DNA of 64,000 nt from Bacteroidaceae bacterium. Lineage in GTDB: Bacteria; Bacteroidota; Bacteroidia; Bacteroidales; Bacteroidaceae. Under the pieces are notes generated by a model. That model did no database searches, was not told the origin of the DNA, and saw only the letters and a list, made by a program, of their open reading frames with translations. How positions within the stretch are numbered: the stretch's first letter is position 1; the number at the start of each line of letters is the position of its first letter. Shown in pieces: positions 23,387-31,612 of the stretch. Location: assembly GCA_017962495.1 (NCBI GenBank), contig JAGCVH010000075.1, positions 1 to 64,000 of the forward strand, in the 5' to 3' direction. The translations under genes were made by a program, and so were the position numbers.

Positions 23387-24493
23387 ATGAAACAACTAAC
23401 TTTATTCTTTGCAGGCTGCTTTATGCTGACAAGCACCCTTCTGGCACAAAACAACAATGTCAAGGATTTTGTAAAGGGTGCAGATGTAGGTTTCCTTACC
23501 GGACAGGAACGTCGTGGACAGAAGTTCCATGATGTAAAAGGAAACGAAAGGGAGTGTCTGGAACTGCTAAAGAACGATTATCAGATGGGAGCCATCCGCA
23601 TGCGTGTCTGGGTTAATCCTCGTGGAGGAGAATGTGACAAATATACCCTGCTGGCAATGGCAAAACGGGTAAAGGCTTTAGGTATGGATCTGATGGTGGA
23701 CTTCCACTACGGCGACTTTTGGGCAGACCCTGCCAAACAACCCATCCCCAAGGCATGGCTCGGACACTCTTATGAAGAGATGAAGCAGGACTTACGCAAC
23801 CATACGATAGAGGTACTCTCTTTGTTGAAGGAAAATGGTATTGCACCTCGTTGGGTTCAGGTAGGCAACGAAACTTCCAATGGTATGTTGTGGAGTGTGA
23901 AGACCGACGAACGAGGATGGGAAATAAAGGACTCGTTGGGGCGTACCACCATTACCCATAGCATGGGCCACATCAAGACCCAGCCACAGCAGTATGCAGG
24001 ATTCATCCGTGCAGGATACGATGCCGTCAAGGAGGTATTTCCCGATGCCATTGTTATCGTCCATTTAGACCGGGGACACCTGCAGAGCCTCTACGATTAT
24101 AATTTAGATACCCTGCTGAAGTATGGTGGCAAGTTCGACATGGTGGGTATGTCACTCTATCCTTACTGGGCCATGGAGGGACATCCCGAACTGAATGCCG
24201 ATGACATCATCACCGATTGCATCAAAAACATACGCTATGTCAGTGAGAAATACCACTGCGATGTGATGATAGTGGAGACGGGTTACGAAGTGGATGAGAG
24301 GCACCCCGAGATCATGGAGGAGGGGCGTCGGCAGTTGGCTCGTGTCATCCATGAAAGTCGGTATGACACCAACGGACATTGTCGAGGCGTCTTTTATTGG
24401 GAACCGCAGTGCATGCCTGGCAGCTACAAGTTGGGTGCATTCGACAGCATGGGAACTCCCACTGCCATCATGGATGGATTTATCGAAAACTGA
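23387..24493 (+). CDS. GH53 endo-beta-1,4-galactanase
   Basis: A 368-residue exported enzyme that cuts beta-1,4-galactan, the side chain of rhamnogalacturonan I. I chose ATG 23387 (MKQLTLFFAGCF) because the signal peptide starts there; an in-frame ATG 30 bp upstream adds an unlikely extension. Family motifs: VKGADVGFLTGQE (29-41), RMRVWVNP (71-78), MVDFHYGDFWADP (103-115), VQVGNETSNGMLW (157-169; acid/base E162), and MIVETGYE (294-301; nucleophile E297). Single catalytic domain of normal length. A cysteine near residue 11 could in principle be a lipidation site, but no good lipobox surrounds it. It lies 73 bp after GH29 and 11 bp before the esterase gene. Confidence 0.95.
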   Translation: MKQLTLFFAGCFMLTSTLLAQNNNVKDFVKGADVGFLTGQERRGQKFHDVKGNERECLELLKNDYQMGAIRMRVWVNPRGGECDKYTLLAMAKRVKALGMDLMVDFHYGDFWADPAKQPIPKAWLGHSYEEMKQDLRNHTIEVLSLLKENGIAPRWVQVGNETSNGMLWSVKTDERGWEIKDSLGRTTITHSMGHIKTQPQQYAGFIRAGYDAVKEVFPDAIVIVHLDRGHLQSLYDYNLDTLLKYGGKFDMVGMSLYPYWAMEGHPELNADDIITDCIKNIRYVSEKYHCDVMIVETGYEVDERHPEIMEEGRRQLARVIHESRYDTNGHCRGVFYWEPQCMPGSYKLGAFDSMGTPTAIMDGFIEN

Positions 24494-24504
24494 TAACACG
24501 AATA

Positions 24505-26073
24505 ATGATGATAAACAGAGCATTATTTCCCGCATTCCTTGCCTCGTTGTTGGCAGTCTCTAATCTGCAGGCTCAACCCATCACGGCAGGACAACACACC
24601 CGTGTGGAAACCGTCTATGGCACCATTGAGGGATATCAGGACGGCAATATATTCACATTCAAGGGCATACAGTATGCCAAGGCTGAAAGATTCATGCCGC
24701 CACAAGCCCCGAATAGGATAGAGGGCATCAGGCAGTGCAAGGTCTATGGACCGCAGGCTCCTCAGGGGGAGAGTTTGAGGTGGAACGATAGGAACAGCCA
24801 GACCGACTATGGTTTCGGAAACCAGTTTGTGACGGAACCGATGGACGAGAAAGGGTGTCTGGTATTAAATGTATGGACACCGAGTATTAACGATGGTAAG
24901 CGTCGCCCCGTCTTCGTGTGGATTCACGGAGGAGGCTATACCGGAGGTTCGGGTCACGACCTGCCTTGCTACGAGGGTCGTGGCTTGGCAGAGGCTGGCG
25001 ACATAGTAGTGGTAAACCTGAACCACCGTCTGAATGTTCTCGGATATGCCGACCTGACGGGACTCGGGGGACGATATGCACGGAGTGTGAACCTGGGTAT
25101 GCAGGACATCGTGAAGGCACTGGAGTGGATTCGCGATAATATTAATCGCTTTGGTGGAGACCCCAATGAAGTGACAATTGGCGGACAATCGGGTGGTGGA
25201 GGCAAGGTTTCCACATTGCTGGCGATGCCTTCTGCCAAGGGACTTTTCAAACGTGCCATCGTACAGAGTGGATCATCCCTGCGTCAGGCTCTTCCCGAGA
25301 CGACTCGCCAGTTTGGCATTGCCCTTGCTCAGGAATTGGGACAACCTGCTACCGACGAGGCAGACTTCTCTAAATTTACCTACGAAGAACTGAATCAGGC
25401 CGTGCAGCGTATGTCGCAGCGAGGCATCCGCAGTGGTTTCTCACCAGTTGTCGATGGCACCATACTGCCACAGCATCCCTTTGACCCTGCCTCGCCTGTG
25501 TCGAAGGATGTCCCCATGTTTATTGGCACGGATTTCAATGAATTCACCTTCGACATCAGCAAGGATATGACATGGGAGGAAGCTGAGGCTGTAGTACGCC
25601 AACGGCAGGGAAATCGTGCAGACCGCTTCATCGAAGCCTTTAAGAAAGCCTATCCCAAGGCAGAGCCAAAGGAGATGACTTATGTCGATACGGGGTTCCG
25701 AGCCGGTGCAGTTCGTCAGGCTGCTGCCAAGTCGGCACAAGGTGGGGCTCCTGCCTACCTGTATCTCTTTACATGGAAACCAGAGAGCAATGCCCTTGGT
25801 GCGTCGCATGGGATGGAACTGCCTTTCATGCTTCATAATGTCAGTCTGCAGCGTGAGATGACAGGTGCCTCGGAAAAGGCATACAAGTTCGAGGAACTCA
25901 TCAGCAACATCTGGCTGGCTTTTATCAAGACGGGAAATCCGAATGTGAAGGGACTGCCCAAGTGGGAACCCTATAATGCAGAGACTGGTGTGACGATGAT
26001 TCTCGACAACAAATGCGAACCACGGCAACACCACGACAGAGAACTGATGGAGATGAGTCGCAGCATATGGTAG
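24505..26073 (+). CDS. Secreted type-B carboxylesterase
   Basis: A 522-residue alpha/beta hydrolase of the carboxylesterase (PF00135) family with a signal peptide ending LQAQ (~24). Start ATG at 24505 (or 24508), 11 bp after the GH53 stop; an earlier in-frame ATG lies inside GH53 and was rejected. Motifs: oxyanion HGGGYTGG (141-148), NHRLNVLGY, nucleophile elbow GGQSGGGG (S229), and HGMELPF with the probable catalytic His. The elbow reads G-Q-S-G where most of the family has G-E-S-A. Expected role: hydrolysis of an ester on the glycan or a phenolic ester; the substrate is not readable from the sequence. Third gene in the GH operon. Confidence 0.88.
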   Translation: MMINRALFPAFLASLLAVSNLQAQPITAGQHTRVETVYGTIEGYQDGNIFTFKGIQYAKAERFMPPQAPNRIEGIRQCKVYGPQAPQGESLRWNDRNSQTDYGFGNQFVTEPMDEKGCLVLNVWTPSINDGKRRPVFVWIHGGGYTGGSGHDLPCYEGRGLAEAGDIVVVNLNHRLNVLGYADLTGLGGRYARSVNLGMQDIVKALEWIRDNINRFGGDPNEVTIGGQSGGGGKVSTLLAMPSAKGLFKRAIVQSGSSLRQALPETTRQFGIALAQELGQPATDEADFSKFTYEELNQAVQRMSQRGIRSGFSPVVDGTILPQHPFDPASPVSKDVPMFIGTDFNEFTFDISKDMTWEEAEAVVRQRQGNRADRFIEAFKKAYPKAEPKEMTYVDTGFRAGAVRQAAAKSAQGGAPAYLYLFTWKPESNALGASHGMELPFMLHNVSLQREMTGASEKAYKFEELISNIWLAFIKTGNPNVKGLPKWEPYNAETGVTMILDNKCEPRQHHDRELMEMSRSIW

Positions 26074-26109
26074 AAACGATGTAACCCAACCATTAAAAAC
26101 GAATAAAAC

Positions 26110-27165
26110 ATGACACGCAAGTTGCTTATCACATTAGCACTGGGGACGATATGTCTGACATGTGCTGCACAGGGACCTCGCCGCGGTTTTCAGCGCGAGG
26201 CATACACCACCGAGACTCCTATGGTTCACGATCCGGTGATGGCGAAGGATGGTGACACATACTACATCTTTGCCACTGGTATGGGTATCCAGCAGATGAC
26301 TTCGAAGGACCGCAAGACATGGACGGTGCTGCCCCAACCCGTGATGACAGTTATCCCCGGATGGACCACCGACTCGGTGCCGGGTTTCTCGAGTCATGTG
26401 TGGGCTCCCGATGTCATCCAATGGCACGGAAGATGGTGGATGGCATACAGCTGTTCCACTTTCGGCAAGAATGGGTCGGCAATAGGTCTGCTTAGCTCCC
26501 GTTCGCTTCGTTCGAATATGTGGAAGGACGAGGGTTGTATCGTGACATCCCACGAAAGGAAACGAGGCGAGGACGGAAAGTTCACGGGAGACAACTGGAA
26601 CGCCATCGACCCCAACTTCGTTATCGACGACAACGACACTCCCTGGCTTGTATGGGGCTCTTTCTGGGACGGCATCCAACTGGCTCGCCTCGACTCCACC
26701 ATGCACATTGCCAAAGGGGAGAAACCTCGTACCGTGGCGCGTCGCTTCGATCCCAACTACAAACCATCAGAACCTAATCCCACCTCGCGTTTTGCTGGCA
26801 CGAATGCCATTGAGGCACCGTTCATCTTCAAACACGAGGGCTATTACTACCTCTTCGTATCGTGGGACTATTGCTGTCGTGGTGCCAGGAGCAACTATCG
26901 TGTGGCAGTAGGACGCAGCAAGTCGGTGGAAGGTCCCTATCTCGATCGTGCAGGTAAGGACTTGGCGGCAGGTGGCGGTACGCTGTTCCTGGAGGGTGAC
27001 AAGAAGGAGTGGGAGGCAACGGGCCACAGTGCTGCCTACACCTTCGATGGCGAGGACATCTTCATCTGCCATGGATATAGCGCCACACAGAACGGTGCTG
27101 CCTTCCTCATCCAACACCCCATCTCCTGGACTCCCGACGGATGGCCAGAGCTGAAGGGGGAATAG
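26110..27165 (+). CDS. GH43 family arabinanase/arabinosidase
   Basis: A 351-residue exported five-bladed beta-propeller glycosidase. Signal peptide to about residue 20 (TCAAQ). Three acidic catalytic positions are visible: D41 in MVHDPVMAKD, D167 in WNAIDPNFV, and E235 in TNAIEAPFIF. HVWAPDVIQWHGRWWM and SWDYCCRGARSNYRV are typical of endo-1,5-alpha-L-arabinanase-like GH43 members. Expected action: arabinan or arabinose side chains of pectin. It is the last gene of the operon, 36 bp after the esterase. Exo versus endo action cannot be told from the sequence. Confidence 0.93.
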   Translation: MTRKLLITLALGTICLTCAAQGPRRGFQREAYTTETPMVHDPVMAKDGDTYYIFATGMGIQQMTSKDRKTWTVLPQPVMTVIPGWTTDSVPGFSSHVWAPDVIQWHGRWWMAYSCSTFGKNGSAIGLLSSRSLRSNMWKDEGCIVTSHERKRGEDGKFTGDNWNAIDPNFVIDDNDTPWLVWGSFWDGIQLARLDSTMHIAKGEKPRTVARRFDPNYKPSEPNPTSRFAGTNAIEAPFIFKHEGYYYLFVSWDYCCRGARSNYRVAVGRSKSVEGPYLDRAGKDLAAGGGTLFLEGDKKEWEATGHSAAYTFDGEDIFICHGYSATQNGAAFLIQHPISWTPDGWPELKGE

Positions 27166-27204
27166 AGATTAAGGGTGAAGGGTTAAGGCTGCGATTAAGC
27201 GAGA

Positions 27205-27263
27205 GCAGTCGAGAACTCTTTCTCAGAATGCCGAGTGTGAGCAGGCTCGAGACAATGTCTCAA
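27205..27263. repeat. Cluster of short inverted repeats after GH43
   Basis: Three dyads in 60 bp: GAGAACTCTTTCTC (27211-27224), CGAG...CTCG (27232-27249) and GAGACAATGTCTC (27249-27261). They are not in 22-bp register. They may help end or protect the GH operon transcript. No gene lies in 27166-27566. Confidence 0.5.
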
Positions 27264-27310
27264 GGGTTTTAGGTTTTGGGTTTTAGGATTATTGCATAGA
27301 GATTAGTAAA

Positions 27311-27349
27311 GAAGAAGCAGGAGACAACGAGGCTCCTGCTTCTTTTTAT
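27311..27349 (+). terminator. Intrinsic terminator after the GH operon
   Basis: A 12-bp perfect stem (AAGAAGCAGGAG / CTCCTGCTTCTT) with a 9-nt loop, followed by TTTATTTT. It lies between the convergent GH43 and transglutaminase genes and may act in both directions. Confidence 0.85.
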
Positions 27350-27399
27350 TTTCCCTCCTCATTTTTGCCCGACAGCAGTGACGCTTGTCGGAGCAAAAA

Positions 27400-27566
27400 A
27401 CTATTAACTATTATCTATTATCTATTATCCATTGTCCATTGTCCATTATCCATTCTTGCTCCGTTGCTCTACGCAAGCGTCCTAAAGGCCGAGCGGTCCA
27501 TTCTTGCTCTGCGTTGCTACGCAAGCGTCTCCTGACGTCGCCGAGCGGTCCATTGTCCATTCTTCA
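27400..27566. repeat. Intergenic repeat mosaic: TATTATC/TCCATTG runs plus two GC-rich repeat copies
   Basis: From 27405 a run of ACTATTATCT and ATTATCCATTGTCC units, then two copies of the dispersed repeat (27455-27498 and 27503-27550) in the orientation TTCTTGCTCCG...TACGCAAGCGTC...GCCGAGCGGTCC. The second copy carries the full CTCCTGACGTCGCCGAGCGG. The mosaic ends next to the transglutaminase stop codon at 27567. Confidence 0.8.
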
Positions 27567-30485
27567 TTACAGTTGCTTCACCGTCCCCTGCATTTGTTCT
27601 CCCAACCCGATGGTGTAGCCTTGAGAACAGAACACGACGAGGTTGAAGGTATCGGCAATGATGAAGATAGGCAGTTGTTCGTTCTGCAGACGCATACTTG
27701 CAATGATGTGTTTCTTTATTGCCCCGTCGTTGTCGATACCAAGGATAGTGTTTTTGGGTAGTGTGCCATAGTCCTCCGGCTTAAATTTCCGTGCCTCTTC
27801 CTCACTTTCGAAGAGCAGGATTAGCGGACGGCCCCATGCGTCGAAGTCCTCCTTCACCTTGCAGATGTCTCGCAGGGCGTGGTTTGTAGGTTCTTGCCCC
27901 ATGCCGACGATGCCTACGGCAAAGAATCCCCGACCTGTCTGTGACACCACCGACTGGGGGAGTGGCGAACCGCCGATGACGGTGAACCTGCTTTCCGAGT
28001 TAAACGAACCGATGATACTTGCCTTGTCGCCACTCTCGCGGATGACGAGGGGCAGGGTAGTGGTTTCCCCTCCTTCGATGGTAAACAGTCGGTTTGTCGC
28101 CAGCACATTGCCGTTGGCAAGGCGTGTACCGGTAGTGAGGAGGTAGGTGCCGGCATCCAGCATCGTGCCGTCGCGGAAGGTGTTGCTCCAGCTGGTGCCA
28201 CCTCCCATGTCCAGCTGTCCTTCCTCGAAGTTCAGCAGACTCGTTCCTCCCTCTGGGGTGATGCGTGTGATGGTAAACTGGCTATAGTATTTCGGGTCGT
28301 CGAGGTACTTTGTCGGTTCGAATGTCAGCACCAGTTTTCCCTGCGCCGCTGCCGTCTGCTCCTTCGCCTCAAAGTCAACATCTATCCAATTACCATTTAC
28401 CATTGACGATTTCTCAATTTCACGATTGGGTTCTCCCTTCTCATTTTGAATTTTACGCTCGGCGACGTCAGTAGACGCTTGCGTAGCATCGCGGAGCAAG
28501 AATTTTGAATTTTGAATTTTGGGCTTTAGCCCCATGTACTGCACTTTCCCCGTCACCACATCTTTCCTTGCCTCTATGCCTAAGGAGCGAGCCAGGTCCA
28601 CGAAGAAGATGTCGCGGCTCCTTGTGTCTGTCACCCTCGAGTTCCACACGCCGACGGGAGTCTGTGCTATTCTCAAGGCACGAGTGTCGGGATTCAGTCT
28701 GATGTTCTTCTTCACCCAGTCCACCAGCAGTTGAGGGTTCTCCCTCATCTTCTTCTTCTCCTTTTTGCTGAAGGCGTCCTGCAGCAGGTGTTTGAAGGGG
28801 TGCAGTATCATTTCGTTCTCCACGCGGGGACACAGCTGGTCGCTCTCTGCCGTCAGGTTATCCTCCAGAATCTTCATCGGCATGTCCCTCAGGTCTTTGT
28901 CGGAGAGGGAGGCAAGCAGTGTCTCCACCCTTTCCTTCTGGTCGCTGTGCCTCTCCATAAACTCCTTTATCACCCTCCAATTTCCTCGTGCCGTCACAAG
29001 GAACCTTTCCTGCTCTGGAGTTACGGCGGTCCCTTGCTCCTTGTCCCTTGCTCCTTGCTCCTTGCCCCTTGCCCCTTGCCCCTTCCCATAAAACGTCGCC
29101 TCGTATGCCCTCCTTATCGAGTCCTCGTATTCCATCCGTCGCTGGTTCTCCTTCTTCAGCGTTTCCCCCACTTCCGGTATCAGCACCCGTGATGGTGGCG
29201 GCACGATATCGAGTTCCTCGAGTTCCTCGGGTTGATAGTTCTTTCTCCGCTTCGCTATGAAAGCGTCCTTGTAGGCCGAGCGGATAGATGCTAGATTATA
29301 GTTGAGACGAATCGTTATCTCATTTTCACGATTGGGGTCTTTTTCATTTTGAATTTTCGATTTTGAATTTTGAATTAAATCAGGCTCTTTTTCATTTTGA
29401 ATTTCGGACTCTTGTCCGAACGTCGCCTTAACGTATCCAAACTTCCCCTCTTTCGAAGCCCACACCAGCATGTCGCCCTTTCCTGCAGTGAGGAAGGTGC
29501 GACCCTCTTCGTCGGTATATTTCGTGACGGCGGTATAGAACTCGGCGTAGTTATAAATTTTGAAGTCCACCCTTGCGTCTGGCACGGGATTCCCCTGTTC
29601 GTCCACCACCCTGAAGTCCAGTCTGGCGCTGCTCCCGTAGTTGTCGATAAGGTTGATTTCGGTGAAGCACGACGTCCTCAGCATCACCTCCTCCGGTCCC
29701 CTGTAGTCGCCGAAGGCTCTGGTATGCATCAGCATGGCACGTGACGCAGGTTCGTTGAACCACCCCAGGTTCAGCACCGGTTCGGGTTCGCAAGCCCCCA
29801 GGAAGTACCACTCCCCGTCGGCCCATGCCTCCACCCATGCATGGTTATCGTCCGTATGAGCCCATCGGGGTGTATATACCTGTCGTGCCGGTATGCCCAC
29901 CGATCTCAGTGCCGACACGGTGAATGTCGATTCCTCTCCGCATCGTCCCAGGGCGTTCTTGATGCAAGCCAGAGGCGACAGTGTCCTGCCGTCGCTCGGG
30001 GCGTATGTCACCCTCTCGTGGCACCAGTGGTTCACCTCCAGTATGGCGTCCTTCATCGACAACCCCTTCACCCTCTCCTTCAGTTCTCGGTAGAAGACGG
30101 TACGCGACGAGTCCAGCGCCTCGTTGTTGACGCGAACGGGCAGCACGAAGTGTCGGAACAGCAAGTCAGGCACTTTCTTGCCCCACGCCATCTCCTCTTT
30201 GGCACGGAAACTCTCCCTCACGTTCCTCAGGTGGAACTCCGTCGAATAGTCCGTGATGTCGGCAATCGGCATATAGGCAAACAGGAACTCCATTGCCTCC
30301 CTCTCTCGTGGGTCGGCAATTTTCTTTATTTCCTTAGCATACTGGTTTCCAACGATTTCCTTCTTTTCGTTAAACGCTTTCTTTATGTCCTGTGCGGCAG
30401 CTCTCTGGCACACGCCAGAGGCAAGGAGCAACACACCCATCAGTGTCATCGACCTTTGCCAAACCCTTCTCATCTTTCGTTTCAT
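27567..30485 (-). CDS. Secreted transglutaminase-like protein with repeat-derived insertions
   Basis: 972 residues from the ATG at 30485 (an in-frame ATG at 30494 is also possible). Signal peptide to about residue 32 (AAAQ). Transglutaminase-core motifs at residues ~165-235: LGRCGEESTF (C182), DNHAWVEAW (H215) and GACEPEP, where a Glu stands in place of the usual Asp. A carboxypeptidase-regulatory-like beta domain follows (VVDEQGNPVPDARV, ~280-355). Three low-complexity stretches interrupt the rest: ~362-392 (IQNSKSKIQNEK), ~464-486 (GARGKEQGARDKEQG) and ~652-702 (DATQASTDVAERK...). Each is encoded by sequence that is intergenic filler elsewhere in the window, yet the frame stays open. Known members cut or cross-link peptides; the role here is unknown. 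Confidence 0.85.
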   Translation of the reverse strand: MKRKMRRVWQRSMTLMGVLLLASGVCQRAAAQDIKKAFNEKKEIVGNQYAKEIKKIADPREREAMEFLFAYMPIADITDYSTEFHLRNVRESFRAKEEMAWGKKVPDLLFRHFVLPVRVNNEALDSSRTVFYRELKERVKGLSMKDAILEVNHWCHERVTYAPSDGRTLSPLACIKNALGRCGEESTFTVSALRSVGIPARQVYTPRWAHTDDNHAWVEAWADGEWYFLGACEPEPVLNLGWFNEPASRAMLMHTRAFGDYRGPEEVMLRTSCFTEINLIDNYGSSARLDFRVVDEQGNPVPDARVDFKIYNYAEFYTAVTKYTDEEGRTFLTAGKGDMLVWASKEGKFGYVKATFGQESEIQNEKEPDLIQNSKSKIQNEKDPNRENEITIRLNYNLASIRSAYKDAFIAKRRKNYQPEELEELDIVPPPSRVLIPEVGETLKKENQRRMEYEDSIRRAYEATFYGKGQGARGKEQGARDKEQGTAVTPEQERFLVTARGNWRVIKEFMERHSDQKERVETLLASLSDKDLRDMPMKILEDNLTAESDQLCPRVENEMILHPFKHLLQDAFSKKEKKKMRENPQLLVDWVKKNIRLNPDTRALRIAQTPVGVWNSRVTDTRSRDIFFVDLARSLGIEARKDVVTGKVQYMGLKPKIQNSKFLLRDATQASTDVAERKIQNEKGEPNREIEKSSMVNGNWIDVDFEAKEQTAAAQGKLVLTFEPTKYLDDPKYYSQFTITRITPEGGTSLLNFEEGQLDMGGGTSWSNTFRDGTMLDAGTYLLTTGTRLANGNVLATNRLFTIEGGETTTLPLVIRESGDKASIIGSFNSESRFTVIGGSPLPQSVVSQTGRGFFAVGIVGMGQEPTNHALRDICKVKEDFDAWGRPLILLFESEEEARKFKPEDYGTLPKNTILGIDNDGAIKKHIIASMRLQNEQLPIFIIADTFNLVVFCSQGYTIGLGEQMQGTVKQL
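28456..28500 (-). repeat. Copy of the dispersed intergenic repeat inside the transglutaminase gene
   Basis: CGCTCGGCGACGTCAGTAGA...GCGGAGCAAG, 45 bp, nearly identical to the intergenic copy at 35102-35146. Its length is a multiple of three and it is read in frame as LLRDATQASTDVAER. AATTTTGAATTTTGAATTTT flanks it on one side and TTTTGAATTTTACG on the other. Confidence 0.85.
29030..29092 (-). repeat. Low-complexity CTTGCTCC/CTTGCCCC run inside the transglutaminase gene
   Basis: About eight units of CCTTG(T/C)(C/T)C(C/T) type, translated as KGQGARGKEQGARDKEQG. The same motif appears as CCCCATGCCCCATGCCCC in the intergenic spacer at 37300-37320, so it is another filler element that has entered the gene. 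Confidence 0.75.
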
Positions 30486-30540
30486 TGCAAGCAAAAACTA
30501 TTATCTTTTATTTTTCTCGCTCGTCATCCCAAAGGGTGAC

Positions 30541-30662
30541 GCTTTAGAGCGAGAAAAGAATTCATAATTCACCGCTCGGCACTTGTGACGCTTGCGTAGA
30601 GCAACGGAGCAAGAATTCATCGCTCGGCAAGCTACGCAAGCGAGCAGAGCTCGAGCGGTCCA
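30541..30662. repeat. Two inverted copies of the dispersed repeat between transglutaminase and cutC
   Basis: First copy 30572-30614 (CCGCTCGGCACTTGTGACGC...GGAGCAAGAA), second copy in opposite order 30620-30660 (CGCTCGGCAAGCTACGCAAG...CTCGAGCGG). They end in TCCATTATCCATTGTCC, which supplies the cutC stop codon. Confidence 0.8.
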
Positions 30663-31373
30663 TTATCCATTGTCCAATCGTCCAATCGTCCTCCTCACTC
30701 TCTCCCCACTCGTCACCATCCTCTGTCCGAACTCCGGGTCGTCGTATCCCGTAGGCACTCTTGCCGAGAAGTGGAATTCGCTGATCCCCGTCGCCTTGTG
30801 AATGGCAACGATGTTCTCCTCGTTCACCCCGCTGCCAGCCATCAGGGCAATCCTCCCCCGAGCCTTTTCGTGCAGCCGTCTCAGCAGGTCGGTACCCTGT
30901 GCCGCTTTCGATTCGTGTCCCGAGGTCAGAATGCGTTGGCATCCCAGGGCAATGATGTCCTCCATTGCCGCCTCTGGGTCACGCGTCCTGTCGAATGCCC
31001 TGTGGAACGTCACTGCCATGCCCCTCGAGGCATCCATCAGTTCCCGGCACAGCGCCATGTCCACGTCCCCCTCCCGGGTGAGGCAACCCCACACCACGCC
31101 GTCGGCTCCCAGCTGTCGGCATGCTGCAATGTCCTCCACCATCCGTTTCGCCTCCAAGGGAGAATACACGAAGTTCCCCCCTCTGGGTCTTATGATCACG
31201 TGCAGCCGAGTTTGTGTCAACAGGCTCCGAGCCGTTTTTATCTCGCCGTACGAGGGCGTCGTACCCCCTTCGGGAATTGCGGCGCACAGCTCCACGCGAT
31301 CGGCGCCGCCCTCCTGTGCTGCGATACAGCTCTCCACGCCGTTGGCGCAGATTTCAAACTGAAAATCTTTCAT
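30663..31373 (-). CDS. cutC: CutC family protein (copper homeostasis)
   Basis: 236 residues from ATG 31373 (MKDFQFEICANG). The in-frame ATG at 31388 was rejected because the promoter -7 element (31386-31393) overlaps it. Motifs of the CutC TIM-barrel family: ANGVESCIAAQEGGADRVELC, IIRPRGGNFVYS, FHRAFDRTRDP, LTSGHESKAAQG, IALMAGSGV. The proposed role is cytoplasmic copper handling, though the direct function of CutC remains debated. The last few codons (GRLDNG and TAA) are encoded by the ATTATCCATTGTCC repeat, so the C-terminus was probably altered by repeat entry. Clearly GC-richer than the neighbouring comF. Confidence 0.93.
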   Translation of the reverse strand: MKDFQFEICANGVESCIAAQEGGADRVELCAAIPEGGTTPSYGEIKTARSLLTQTRLHVIIRPRGGNFVYSPLEAKRMVEDIAACRQLGADGVVWGCLTREGDVDMALCRELMDASRGMAVTFHRAFDRTRDPEAAMEDIIALGCQRILTSGHESKAAQGTDLLRRLHEKARGRIALMAGSGVNEENIVAIHKATGISEFHFSARVPTGYDDPEFGQRMVTSGERVRRTIGRLDNG

Positions 31374-31385
31374 AATCACGGGGGT

Positions 31386-31417
31386 CAAAGATAGTGAAAG
31401 TCGAGAACATAAGCAAA
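31386..31417 (-). promoter_or_regulatory. Promoter of cutC
   Basis: Minus-strand TTTG (31414-31417), 20-bp spacer, TATCTTTG (31386-31393). The spacer holds TTCTCGACTTTCAC, close to the CTCTCGACTTTTCG in the aryl-acid operon promoters. The start would lie within about 10 bases of the ATG at 31373. Confidence 0.75.
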
Positions 31418-31612
31418 TATAAGATGAAATTTTATATTTATTATGTCGAGACGCCTCCTATCTTCAACCGCAGGTTAGAGTGGTGAAAGTCGAGAACATA
31501 AGCAAATATAAGATGAAATTTTATATTTATTGTGTCGAGACGCCTCCTATCTTCAACCGCAGGTTAGAGTGGTGAAAGTCGAGAACATAAGCAAATATAA
31601 GATGAAAGTGTC
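31394..31612. repeat. 89-bp tandem repeat (two full units and a 40-bp partial)
   Basis: Units begin at 31394, 31483 and 31572 with GTGAAAGTCGAGAACATAAG. The first two differ at one base (A/G in TATTATGTC versus TATTGTGTC), so the duplication is recent. The units carry the -33 part and spacer of the cutC promoter, but only the first joins an intact TATCTTTG; in the others the -7 box is replaced by GGTTAGAGTG. The array fills the gap between cutC and the comF stop. Confidence 0.9.

Noticed and set aside
27385..27618. Small frames across the intergenic repeat mosaic
   Set aside because: Encoded wholly by dispersed repeat sequence that is stop-free by nature; no promoter or conserved protein.
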